Origin: Pseudomonas sp.
GTDB lineage: Bacteria > Pseudomonadota > Gammaproteobacteria > Pseudomonadales > Pseudomonadaceae
Assembly (NCBI GenBank): GCA_003488145.1
Contig: DNMQ01000068.1
Coordinates: 179 to 7,720 of the forward strand
Reading direction: 5' to 3'
Length of the DNA: 7,542 nucleotides
The notes beneath the pieces are model-generated. The model saw only the letters and a list, made by a program, of their open reading frames with translations, made no database searches and was not told the origin of the DNA. Position numbers and translations under genes: made by a program. Positions 1 to 5,046 of this stretch are shown in pieces; position 1 is the stretch's first letter; every line of letters begins with the position of its first letter.

Positions 1-237
1 GATCTGATGATCGCCGACTACCACCTGGACAATGGCCACACCGGCATCGATGTCGTCGCCACCGTCAATGCGCGCCGCGCCAGCCCGCTACCGGCGCTGA
101 TGATCACCGCCAACTACAGCAACGAACTCAAGCAGCAGGTCCGCGAGCTGGGCCATATGCTGATGCACAAGCCGGTGCGGCCGATGAAGCTGAAGACTGC
201 CATGTGCCATATGCTCGAGCATGGTACAGCTGGATGA
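1..237 (+). CDS. Hybrid sensor histidine kinase, C-terminal receiver domain (partial, 5' end outside window)
   Basis: Frame 1 is open from the first base to the TGA at 235-237 and encodes the last 78 residues of a longer protein. The residues fit the second half of a CheY-like receiver domain. An acidic-turn Asp lies in 'LMIADYHLD' (window residue 6, the likely phosphoacceptor). The beta-4 Thr is in 'ALMITANYS' (residue 36) and the invariant Lys-Pro of beta-5 is in 'MHKPVRPMKL' (residues 57-58). The 'ADYHLDNG' style and the end of the protein shortly after the receiver are typical of receivers fused to the C-terminus of PAS-containing hybrid kinases, such as the NahK/ErcS' group of Pseudomonas. 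Such proteins autophosphorylate on His and pass the phosphate to the receiver or to an Hpt partner. The kinase core is not in the window, so a stand-alone response regulator cannot be strictly excluded. The gene converges on the downstream reductase gene. Confidence 0.75.
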   Translation, partial: DLMIADYHLDNGHTGIDVVATVNARRASPLPALMITANYSNELKQQVRELGHMLMHKPVRPMKLKTAMCHMLEHGTAG

Positions 238-261
238 CTGATCCGCTGGCCCCGGCAGCCG

Positions 262-304
262 TCGGATGTGACCGCATCGCCGCGGGCGCGCCTCCCACAG
301 GGCC
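262..304 (-). repeat. REP element (Pseudomonas type)
   Basis: Read on the minus strand, 300 down to about 262 has the layout of Pseudomonas repetitive extragenic palindromes: a GTGGGAG head (298-292), an 11-base self-complementary GC core (291-281, CGCG arms), then GCGATGCGG (280-272). It lies in the intergenic space between two convergent genes, the usual site for REPs. The family assignment is from memory of the consensus. Only one good copy is in this window, so the copy number that defines a REP cannot be shown here. Confidence 0.6.
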
Positions 305-313
305 TGGAGTTTT

Positions 314-339
314 GTAGAAGCACGACATCTGGGCGATGG
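314..339 (+). repeat. Degenerate inverted REP partner (possible REPIN half)
   Basis: On the plus strand GTAGAAG (314-320), a 12-base middle and GCGATGG (333-339) repeat the head-core-tail layout of the neighbouring minus-strand REP, in opposite orientation and 15 bases from it. The core has lost clear self-complementarity. Two REPs in inverted orientation form the doublet known as a REPIN. This copy is decayed, so the call is tentative. Confidence 0.35.
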
Positions 340-352
340 TATGGGGTTCAGG

Positions 353-1360
353 CTAGCTGTGCTCCGATCTCACCCAGATGCCGTTGCCTCGCAGGCGCTC
401 GCGATCATGTGGTCGATCCAGTCCAAGAAGCGGACCTTTCGGCACGATGCCATTTCCGTTGATCTGTCGATGGCTGGCGTAGTAGTGGTTCTTGATGTGT
501 GTGAAATCCACCGTTTCGGCAATTCCCGGCCATTGGTACAGCTCGCGTAGCCAGTTCGACAGGTTCGGATAGTCCTCGATGCGGCGCAGGTTGCACTTGA
601 AGTGGCCGTGGTAAACCGCGTCGAAGCGAATGGCTGTGGTGAACAGACGCCAGTCGGCCTCTGTCAGGTACTCCCCTGTCAGGTAGCGCTGCTTGCCCAG
701 GCGTCGCTCCAACCAGTCGAGCTCACGGAACAACTCGTCGAAGGCCCCTTCGTAGGCCTCCTGGGTCGTGGCGAAACCTGCTCGGTAGACCCCGTTGTTG
801 ATCGCCGGATAGATCCGCGCGTTTAGCGCATCGATTTCGCCATGCAGCGCCTCTGGGTAGAAATCCAGCGTAGAGCCGGTCAGCTCGTCGAAAGCGCTAT
901 TGAAGATGCGGATGATCTCGGCCGATTCGTTGTTGACGATGCACTGGCGCTCGCGATCCCAGAGAACGGGAACGGTGACCCGGCCCGAGTACTTCGGATC
1001 GTCACGGGTGTAGCGCTGATGGAGGTAGTCGAATTCGTCCAGCGCATCGCCGCTGGAGCCGGTGGACTTGTCGAAGGTCCAGCCATGCTCGGCCATCAGC
1101 CAGCTGACCACGGACACCTCGATCAGCGGCTCGAGCCCCTTGAGCTTGCGGTAGATCAGCGTGCGATGCGCCCACGGACAGGCAAGCGAAACATAGAGAT
1201 GATAGCGACCGGCCTCAGCCTGGAAGCCACCCTGGCCGTCAGGCCCGGGCGCGCCGTCGGGCGTGACCCAGTGCCGGCGCTTGGCCTGTTCGCGTTCGAA
1301 TTTGCCATCGCGGCTTGCGTACCAGCGGTCGTGCCACTGGCCATCGATCAGTAATCCCAT
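353..1360 (-). CDS. yqjG: Glutathionyl-hydroquinone reductase (GST Xi class, YqjG/ECM4 family)
   Basis: The 335-residue protein matches the family length (E. coli YqjG is 328). It is a cytoplasmic enzyme that uses glutathione to reduce glutathionyl-hydroquinones, releasing hydroquinone and GSSG. The catalytic motif 'SLACPWAHRT' puts the nucleophilic Cys at residue 61, in the thioredoxin-fold half. Cys rather than Ser or Tyr is diagnostic of this class. The family N-terminal extension is present ('FEREQAKRRHWV', about residues 21-32), and an all-helical GST C-terminal half spans roughly residues 165-300 ('LTGEYLTEADWRLFTTAIRF'). The start is supported by AGGAGG six bases upstream of the ATG. 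The gene follows ybiB on the same strand after a 93-base gap that contains a near-palindrome (1401-1416), so it may have its own regulated promoter. It likely repairs glutathione adducts of quinones. The specific physiological substrate is unknown. Confidence 0.92.
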   Translation of the reverse strand: MGLLIDGQWHDRWYASRDGKFEREQAKRRHWVTPDGAPGPDGQGGFQAEAGRYHLYVSLACPWAHRTLIYRKLKGLEPLIEVSVVSWLMAEHGWTFDKSTGSSGDALDEFDYLHQRYTRDDPKYSGRVTVPVLWDRERQCIVNNESAEIIRIFNSAFDELTGSTLDFYPEALHGEIDALNARIYPAINNGVYRAGFATTQEAYEGAFDELFRELDWLERRLGKQRYLTGEYLTEADWRLFTTAIRFDAVYHGHFKCNLRRIEDYPNLSNWLRELYQWPGIAETVDFTHIKNHYYASHRQINGNGIVPKGPLLGLDRPHDRERLRGNGIWVRSEHS

Positions 1361-1400
1361 GGTGCCCTCCTGTTACGGCATAGGAGGCCAGTCTAGGAAG

Positions 1401-1416
1401 CATCGTTCGATCGATG
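1401..1416. promoter_or_regulatory. Near-palindrome upstream of the hydroquinone reductase gene (possible operator)
   Basis: CATCGTTCGATCGATG is a 16-base near-perfect inverted repeat, with one mismatched pair between the arms. It sits 41 bases upstream of the reductase start. A weak -10-like TAGACT (minus strand, 1395-1390) lies between it and the start codon. I found no good -35. The position fits an operator or activator site, but a chance palindrome is possible. Confidence 0.3.
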
Positions 1417-1453
1417 TGACCGAATGGCGGGTTAATCCTATCGCTTAAATCGA

Positions 1454-2428
1454 TTAATGGCGGGCGCGCCAGTAGCTTTGCGCTTGCTCGAAAGCTGCCT
1501 CCCGCGTCGCGCCAAGGCCTCGCAGGGCAAGGGCCATGGTGGCGATCACAGCGAGTTCACCGTAGGCGTCTTCCTGCTCGCCAGCCCAGACGGCAAGCAG
1601 ATGCTGCGGGTCGAGCTCTGCGGGCTTCACGTGGCGCCGCTCGGACAGTGCCGGCCATTCCTCGTCCCACGGCGCGCCGCCAGTGGTGCCGTAGAGATGG
1701 GAGATGTTGTCCGGGTTCATCTCGATCTCGCCGCCTTCGCCCTTGATGACGATGGCGTGGTCGCCGAGCAGGGTGCTGGCCTGGCGATGGGTGTCCTGAT
1801 AGCCGGGATGGAAGATGCTCTGCAGCCCGCAACGCGCACCCAGCGGGTTGAGCAGGCGCGCCAGCGAGTGGATCGGCGAGCGCAGGCCGAGCAGGTTGCG
1901 CATGTCGATCATGCGCTGCAGCACCGGCATCCAGGCTCCCAGCGGGATGAACGCGAGATTGCTCTGGTCCAGTGCCACGCTGACCTGTTGCCAGTTCTCG
2001 CATCGACGAATGCCCAGCAGCTCAAGCTGCTGTTCGCTATAGATGCGCCCAGCAGTATGGGCACCGCCACCGTGCATGAGGATGCGTATGCGATTGGCTG
2101 CCAGGCACTTGGCTGCCAGCAGATACCAGGGCAGGTGGCGCTTCTTGCCGGCATAGGTCGGCCAGTCGATATCGACCGGGATAGTCGGTGCCTGCACGCG
2201 CTCACGCACGGCCTGGGTAAAGCCCGCCAGCTCGTCGGGGCTTTCTTCCTTGTGTCGCAGCAACATGAGGAAGGCGCCCAGCTGAGCGTCCTCCACCTTG
2301 CCGTCGAGCAGCATGCCCATGGCTTCGCGGGCTTCTTCGCGTGTCAGGTCGCGGGCGCCACGCTTGCCTTTGCCAAGGATGCGCACGAAGGCGGCGAAAG
2401 GATGTTCTGCAGGCGTTTCGAGGCTCAT
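1454..2428 (-). CDS. ybiB: YbiB/TrpD2-family protein (anthranilate phosphoribosyltransferase-like, nucleic-acid-binding)
   Basis: The 324-residue protein (E. coli YbiB is about 320) has the two-part TrpD fold. A helical N-terminal domain covers about residues 10-78 ('REEAREAMGMLLDGKVEDAQ'), and a large alpha/beta domain covers about 80-324. The phosphoribosyl-pyrophosphate loop of true TrpD (GTGGD) is replaced by 'HGGGAHTAGR' (119-128). The 'RNLLGLRSPIHSLARLLNPL' segment (177-196) keeps the family signature. TrpD2 proteins are dimers that bind DNA and RNA with little specificity and have no tryptophan-biosynthetic activity. In E. coli ybiB has been linked to the LexA regulon. The ATG overlaps the tusE stop as ATGA, with no convincing Shine-Dalgarno sequence, so translation is probably coupled to the sulfur-relay genes. 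Cellular function is unknown. A catabolic phosphoribosyltransferase is the less likely alternative because the active-site loop differs. Confidence 0.88.
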   Translation of the reverse strand: MSLETPAEHPFAAFVRILGKGKRGARDLTREEAREAMGMLLDGKVEDAQLGAFLMLLRHKEESPDELAGFTQAVRERVQAPTIPVDIDWPTYAGKKRHLPWYLLAAKCLAANRIRILMHGGGAHTAGRIYSEQQLELLGIRRCENWQQVSVALDQSNLAFIPLGAWMPVLQRMIDMRNLLGLRSPIHSLARLLNPLGARCGLQSIFHPGYQDTHRQASTLLGDHAIVIKGEGGEIEMNPDNISHLYGTTGGAPWDEEWPALSERRHVKPAELDPQHLLAVWAGEQEDAYGELAVIATMALALRGLGATREAAFEQAQSYWRARH

Positions 2429-2760
2429 AGGCAGTTGCTCGGTTTTGGCAGCCCGGCCAGCTTGGCGGCCAGTTTGGCAGGGGTGCCCTTGAACAGGCGG
2501 TTGAGGTGCATGCTGTTGCCCTTTTCAGGCCCCAGCTTGAGTGCGGTGTACTTGATCAGCGGGCGTGTGGCCGGCGACAGCTGGAATTCAGCATAGAACT
2601 CGCGCAGCAGCCGAAGCACTTCCCGATGTTCGTCTTCCAGCTCCAACTCTTCACGGCGCGCCAGCGCTTCGGCAACGGCTTCGTTCCAGTCGCTCAGATC
2701 GACCAGAAAGCCGTCCTTGTCCAGCGCGATCTCGCGCCCATCCACGACCAGGCTGCTCAT
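2425..2760 (-). CDS. tusE: Sulfurtransferase TusE (DsrC family)
   Basis: TusE is the last carrier of the tRNA sulfur relay. It takes persulfide sulfur from the TusBCD complex and presents it to MnmA for the 2-thiouridine of wobble U34 in tRNA-Lys, -Glu and -Gln. The 111-residue protein has the family C-terminal arm 'GLPKPSNCL' with the active Cys at residue 110, the penultimate position. The second Cys found about ten residues earlier in dissimilatory DsrC is absent, which favours TusE over DsrC. The family core 'LREFYAEFQLSPATRPLIKY' (52-71) is intact. The ATG overlaps the tusB stop (ATGA) and the stop overlaps the ybiB start (ATGA), so the catalytic Cys codon lies two codons from the next gene's start. 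Shine-Dalgarno signal is weak, consistent with coupled translation. Confidence 0.95.
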   Translation of the reverse strand: MSSLVVDGREIALDKDGFLVDLSDWNEAVAEALARREELELEDEHREVLRLLREFYAEFQLSPATRPLIKYTALKLGPEKGNSMHLNRLFKGTPAKLAAKLAGLPKPSNCL

Positions 2761-3059
2761 AGCCAGCTGTTGATCCGTTCGTAACGGCAGGTCAGTTCGA
2801 CGAAGCCCGCGTAGTCCAGCAATTGCACGCGCGTCGGCAGCATGCCGAGTGCCCGGGCCTGCACGTCTTCTTCAAGTGCGAACAGCCCGACCTGCTCTGG
2901 CAGTTGCTCCAATTCGGTCGCGGGTTTGGTTCCGGCTGTCAGGGCGTAGGTTGCGTCGCCGGCCAGCAGCAGGGCGTCGGTGTCGCCTAGTAGCGGCAGG
3001 CAGCTGTTGAAGCGGCCGTCGCTGAAGGGCGAATGGGAAAGCAGATGCAGAGTCGCCAT
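2757..3059 (-). CDS. tusB: Sulfurtransferase complex subunit TusB (DsrH family)
   Basis: TusB is the small structural subunit of the cytoplasmic TusBCD heterohexamer, which passes sulfur from TusA to TusE. The 100-residue protein is close to the family size (about 95 in E. coli). It starts 'MATLHLLSHSPFSDGRF', has 'DALLLAGDATYAL' (28-40), then 'LFALEEDVQARAL' (59-71), and ends with the 'LLDYAGFVELT' strand-helix and a conserved Trp one residue before the C-terminus. Its ATG shares one base with the tusC stop (TGATG), and no Shine-Dalgarno sequence is visible, so expression should depend on ribosomes finishing tusC. Order, strand and spacing with tusD, tusC and tusE leave little doubt. TusB has no known catalytic Cys. 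Confidence 0.93.
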   Translation of the reverse strand: MATLHLLSHSPFSDGRFNSCLPLLGDTDALLLAGDATYALTAGTKPATELEQLPEQVGLFALEEDVQARALGMLPTRVQLLDYAGFVELTCRYERINSWL

Positions 3060-3418
3060 CAGATCGTGATCACATGGTCATAGCGGTTGATCAGGGTGCT
3101 CAGGCCAGCGTCGTCGAGGATTTCGACCGGCAGCGTCAGAGAGGATTCGTCCAGGTTGCGCTCGGCCAGGCTGCGGCGAGCGACGAACAGGCTGTCGATG
3201 CCGAACAGCGGCAGCGCCTGCAGATTCGCGGTCAGGTCTTTCTGCTCGAGCGATGCGGCCTGCTGCGCCTTCGTAAGCTGGAACACGCCGTCATCGAGAA
3301 ACAGCAGCCCTAGCGGCAGCTCGAAAGCGCCACCGGCCAAAACGATATCCAGTGCCTCACGCGCAGAGGGGCCGGCCCAGGGCGCCTGACGGCTAATGAT
3401 TAGCATGGAACGCGCCAT
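3059..3418 (-). CDS. tusC: Sulfurtransferase complex subunit TusC (DsrF family)
   Basis: TusC is the second subunit of the TusBCD relay complex and has the DsrE/DsrF fold. 'SMLIISRQAPWAGPSARE' at the N-terminus and 'LGLLFLDDGVFQLTKAQ' near residue 40 are family hallmarks. Two consecutive ATGs occur, at 3421 and 3418. GGAGG lies only 3 bases before the first and 6 before the second, and the family usually starts Met-x-Lys/Arg-Ser. I therefore chose 3418, giving 119 residues, the same as E. coli TusC. With this start the junction with tusD is TGATG; with the upstream ATG it is ATGA. Either way the genes overlap. No Cys is present in the protein, consistent with catalysis residing in TusD. Confidence 0.93.
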   Translation of the reverse strand: MARSMLIISRQAPWAGPSAREALDIVLAGGAFELPLGLLFLDDGVFQLTKAQQAASLEQKDLTANLQALPLFGIDSLFVARRSLAERNLDESSLTLPVEILDDAGLSTLINRYDHVITI

Positions 3419-3810
3419 CATTGGCCTCCGAAGCAGACGAGCCGATCGGCCTGCTGCGCGGCTTCATGCAACTGGCCCAGCCCCGACAGCTCCCAGCCAG
3501 CGGCAAGGTTCGCTGCCGGACGCTGGTAGCGCTGCGCTTCGCCGGCATCCAGTACGCCGCGACGCAGGCCGGCGGCGATGCAGACCACGCCGTCCAGCTG
3601 GTTGGCGCTGACGAAACGGCTCCATTCAGCCGCCACGTCCAGTTCGTCCTGTGCCGCCACGACGTTAGCTGAAGCACTGTGCACGCCATCCTGATAGTAG
3701 AACAGCCGGACGATCTCATGCCCGCCAGCGAGCACGGCTTCGGCAAAGCGCAACGCGCGGCGGGCAGCGGGTGAATGGGGCGGAGCGAACAGGGCGATTA
3801 CGAATTTCAT
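3418..3810 (-). CDS. tusD: Sulfurtransferase complex catalytic subunit TusD (DsrE family)
   Basis: TusD is the catalytic subunit of TusBCD. Its active-site Cys accepts persulfide sulfur from TusA and hands it to TusE. From the ATG at 3810 the protein is 130 residues (E. coli 128). It starts 'MKFVIALFAPPHSPAARRAL', has the 'VRLFYYQDGVHSAS' segment (34-47) and the active Cys77 in 'GVVCIAAGLRRGV'. The reading frame is open upstream to an ATG at 3888, but that would run through the yccA terminator hairpin and add residues absent from the family, so I rejected it. The Shine-Dalgarno is weak (GGTG). It is the first gene of the operon tusD-tusC-tusB-tusE-ybiB, and all downstream starts overlap a preceding stop. 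Confidence 0.95.
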   Translation of the reverse strand: MKFVIALFAPPHSPAARRALRFAEAVLAGGHEIVRLFYYQDGVHSASANVVAAQDELDVAAEWSRFVSANQLDGVVCIAAGLRRGVLDAGEAQRYQRPAANLAAGWELSGLGQLHEAAQQADRLVCFGGQ

Positions 3811-3836
3811 CGGAGCACCATGGCAGAACAGCTGAC

Positions 3837-3842
3837 ATGATA
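3837..3842 (-). promoter_or_regulatory. Possible -10 element for the tus operon
   Basis: On the minus strand TATCAT (five of six matches to TATAAT) lies 26 bases upstream of the tusD ATG and just downstream of the yccA terminator. This is the only gap in which the operon could have its own sigma-70 promoter. The region 15-18 bases further upstream is the T-tract of the terminator and gives only a poor -35, so the call is weak. Read-through from yccA is the alternative. Confidence 0.3.
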
Positions 3843-3858
3843 CGCCAGCTGCGGGCAT

Positions 3859-3884
3859 GAAAAAGCCCGCCGAAGCGGGCTCGT
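3859..3884 (-). terminator. Intrinsic terminator of yccA
   Basis: Minus strand: AGCCCGC (3881-3875), TTCG tetraloop, GCGGGCT (3870-3864), then a run of five T (3864-3860). The stem has seven GC-rich pairs and a very stable loop, and it lies 20 bases beyond the yccA stop. This is a textbook rho-independent terminator between yccA and tusD. Confidence 0.85.
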
Positions 3885-3900
3885 TCAAGGCGATGCCGGA

Positions 3901-4569
3901 TCAGTCGTCGCCACCGAAGATGCCCAGCAGCTGCAGCAGGCTGATGAACAGGTTGTACAGCGAAACGAACAGGCCGATGGTGGCCATGATGTAGTTGCGC
4001 TCGCCGCCGTGGATGATGGCGCTGGTCTGGAACAGGATGCAGGCCGAGGAGAACAGCACGAAACCTGCGCTGATCGCCAGTTGCAGCCCGGTGATCTGGA
4101 AGAAGAAGCCGGCCAGCATGGCGCCGATCAACACGAAGAAACCCGCGGTGATGAAGCCACTGAGGAAGCTCATGTCCTTGCGGGTGATCAGCACGTAGGC
4201 CGACAGTCCGAAGAACACCAGGGCTGTCATCGACAACGCCGAGCTGATCAGCTCACCGCCATTGGCCAGACCCAGATACATATTGAGGATCGGCCCGAGC
4301 GTGTAGCCCATGAATCCGGTCAGAGCGAAGGTGGAAACCAGGCCCCATGCCGAGTTGCGCAGCTTGGCGGTGAGGAAGAAAAGGCCATAGAAGCCGATCA
4401 GCACCACGAAGATGTTCGGGTAGGCGGCGTTGGCCTGCATGGCCATATAGGCAACCAGGCCGCTGAACGCGAGCGTCATGGCCAGTAGCCCGTAGGTGTT
4501 GCGCAGGACCTTGCTGACCTCACGCTGTTCGACCTGCGTGTGGCTAAGCGCGTATTCGTGTTCGTGCAT
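3901..4569 (-). CDS. yccA: Bax inhibitor-1/YccA family inner-membrane protein
   Basis: The 222-residue protein has a short soluble N-terminus (about 1-25) followed by seven hydrophobic segments, roughly 26-46, 51-69, 75-98, 107-127, 135-157, 161-182 and 195-216. This is the BI-1/TMBIM fold. E. coli YccA landmarks are clear: '[16 protein letters not shown]' (21-36), 'LGPILNMYL' (91-99), '[12 protein letters not shown]' (128-139), '[13 protein letters not shown]' (182-194) and the tail '[20 protein letters not shown]'. In E. coli YccA is a substrate and modulator of the membrane protease FtsH and protects the SecY translocon from degradation. The pair of Asp residues that forms the pH sensor in Ca2+-leak homologues such as B. 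subtilis YetJ appears replaced here by Gln181 and Ser203. AAGGAG nine bases before the ATG supports the start. It is monocistronic, with its own promoter and a strong terminator. Confidence 0.93.
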   Translation of the reverse strand: MHEHEYALSHTQVEQREVSKVLRNTYGLLAMTLAFSGLVAYMAMQANAAYPNIFVVLIGFYGLFFLTAKLRNSAWGLVSTFALTGFMGYTLGPILNMYLGLANGGELISSALSMTALVFFGLSAYVLITRKDMSFLSGFITAGFFVLIGAMLAGFFFQITGLQLAISAGFVLFSSACILFQTSAIIHGGERNYIMATIGLFVSLYNLFISLLQLLGIFGGDD

Positions 4570-4615
4570 GGCGACACTCCTTGGATGAAATCAAGCCTGA
4601 GACGATTTGTCCCGG

Positions 4616-4624
4616 ATCATAACA
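4616..4624 (-). promoter_or_regulatory. Extended -10 promoter for yccA
   Basis: On the minus strand TGTTATGAT combines a TG dinucleotide, one base and TATGAT (five of six matches), giving an extended -10. It lies 46 bases upstream of the yccA ATG, predicting an untranslated leader of about 39 bases that includes AAGGAG. No good -35 is visible, which is tolerable for an extended -10 promoter. It is divergent from the tRNA promoter. Confidence 0.55.
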
Positions 4625-4635
4625 GAGGCAAGTTG

Positions 4636-4648
4636 GATGCCTAGCATC
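4636..4648. promoter_or_regulatory. Small palindrome between divergent promoters
   Basis: GATGC-CTA-GCATC is a perfect five-base inverted repeat with a three-base centre. It lies between the yccA -10 and the -35 of the tRNA promoter, about where the yccA -35 would be. It could bind a regulator of yccA, but an inverted repeat this short may be chance. Confidence 0.2.
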
Positions 4649-4653
4649 AGTGT

Positions 4654-4681
4654 TTGACAGTGTATTTCTATCCGGTACTAT
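4654..4681 (+). promoter_or_regulatory. Sigma-70 promoter of tRNA-Ser, with stringent-type discriminator
   Basis: A perfect -35 TTGACA (4654-4659), a 16-base spacer and -10 TACTAT (4676-4681) are followed at once by TGCGCCCGC. A GC-rich stretch between -10 and the start point is the known mark of stable-RNA promoters repressed by ppGpp and DksA. Transcription should begin about 10 bases upstream of the mature tRNA end. Confidence 0.85.
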
Positions 4682-4697
4682 TGCGCCCGCTTTATCC

Positions 4698-4787
4698 GGA
4701 AGTGTGGCCGAGTGGTTGAAGGCAGCGGTCTTGAAAACCGCCGAAGGGGAGACCCTTCCCAGAGTTCGAATCTCTGCGCTTCCGCCA
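4698..4787 (+). tRNA. tRNA-Ser (anticodon UGA), reads UCA and other UCN codons
   Basis: The 90-base gene folds as a class II tRNA. Acceptor arm GGAAGTG (4698-4704) pairs with CGCTTCC (4777-4783) with one G-T wobble. The discriminator base is G and CCA is encoded (4785-4787). The anticodon stem is GCGGT/ACCGC (4725-4729, 4737-4741), with loop CTTGAAA and anticodon TGA at 4732-4734. The long variable arm (about 4742-4759) is specific to Ser, Leu and Tyr tRNAs. The T arm is CAGAG-TTCGAAT-CTCTG (4760-4776). It is a single gene with its own promoter and hairpin. Confidence 0.97.
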
Positions 4788-4796
4788 TCTGCAATC

Positions 4797-4831
4797 CTGA
4801 AGGCCCCGATTACGGGGCCTTCAGCGTTTCT
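4797..4831 (+). terminator. Hairpin terminator of tRNA-Ser
   Basis: A perfect 12-bp stem, CTGAAGGCCCCG (4797-4808) and CGGGGCCTTCAG (4813-4824), closes an ATTA loop. It starts nine bases after the encoded CCA. Only a short T run (CGTTTCT) follows, so termination relies on the strong stem. The hairpin may also set the 3' end for tRNA trimming. Confidence 0.75.
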
Positions 4832-5009
4832 GCGGTACGGAAAACGAGCGCGGATGTTGCCAGGATTCGGCGAATGTCAGGCTGCAGTTCATTGCGTAGG
4901 CTGCCCTCGCGACTTCCTGCAACATCAGTAGGGCAAGTTTTGCTCAAACAGTGTCAACGCACGTTGTGCTGCAGTTGGCACTTGCCAGCCAGAGCGATGC
5001 GAAAGCCAC

Positions 5010-5018
5010 TGCTAGAAT
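5010..5018 (+). promoter_or_regulatory. Extended -10 promoter for the 90-residue protein gene
   Basis: TGCTAGAAT (TG, one base, TAGAAT) is an extended -10 lying 28 bases before the ATG at 5047. GC-rich sequence (CCGCCGCC) follows. I see no clear -35 at 16-18 bases. The remaining part of this 259-base gap (4788-5046) holds the tRNA hairpin and no supportable gene. Confidence 0.45.
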
Positions 5019-5046
5019 CCGCCGCCTGACAAATGGAGTTGTCATC

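Noticed and set aside
842..1354. 170-codon plus-strand frame
   Set aside because: It mirrors the hydroquinone reductase, whose catalytic motif and ribosome-binding site fix the coding strand.
1457..2596. 379-codon open frame on the plus strand
   Set aside because: It is antisense to ybiB and part of tusE; no ribosome-binding site or family pattern supports it.
2425..2760. Dissimilatory sulfite-reductase partner DsrC, with tusDCB as dsrEFH
   Set aside because: Only the penultimate C-terminal Cys is present; DsrC needs a second Cys about ten residues earlier, and no dsrAB genes are seen.
3811..3888. 26-residue N-terminal extension of TusD
   Set aside because: It would begin in the yccA terminator hairpin and adds residues not found in the family; the start at 3810 gives the normal length.
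4009..4488. 159-codon plus-strand frame inside yccA
   Set aside because: The product is very rich in Glu, Gln and His, as expected for the antisense of hydrophobic helices, and yccA is clear on the other strand.
4650..4931. 93-codon frame running through the tRNA gene
   Set aside because: It spans the tRNA promoter, the tRNA and its hairpin; there is no plausible start signal.
4951..5046. Upstream in-frame start for the 90-residue protein
   Set aside because: There is no ribosome-binding site there, and the extended -10 element at 5010-5018 would lie inside the coding region.
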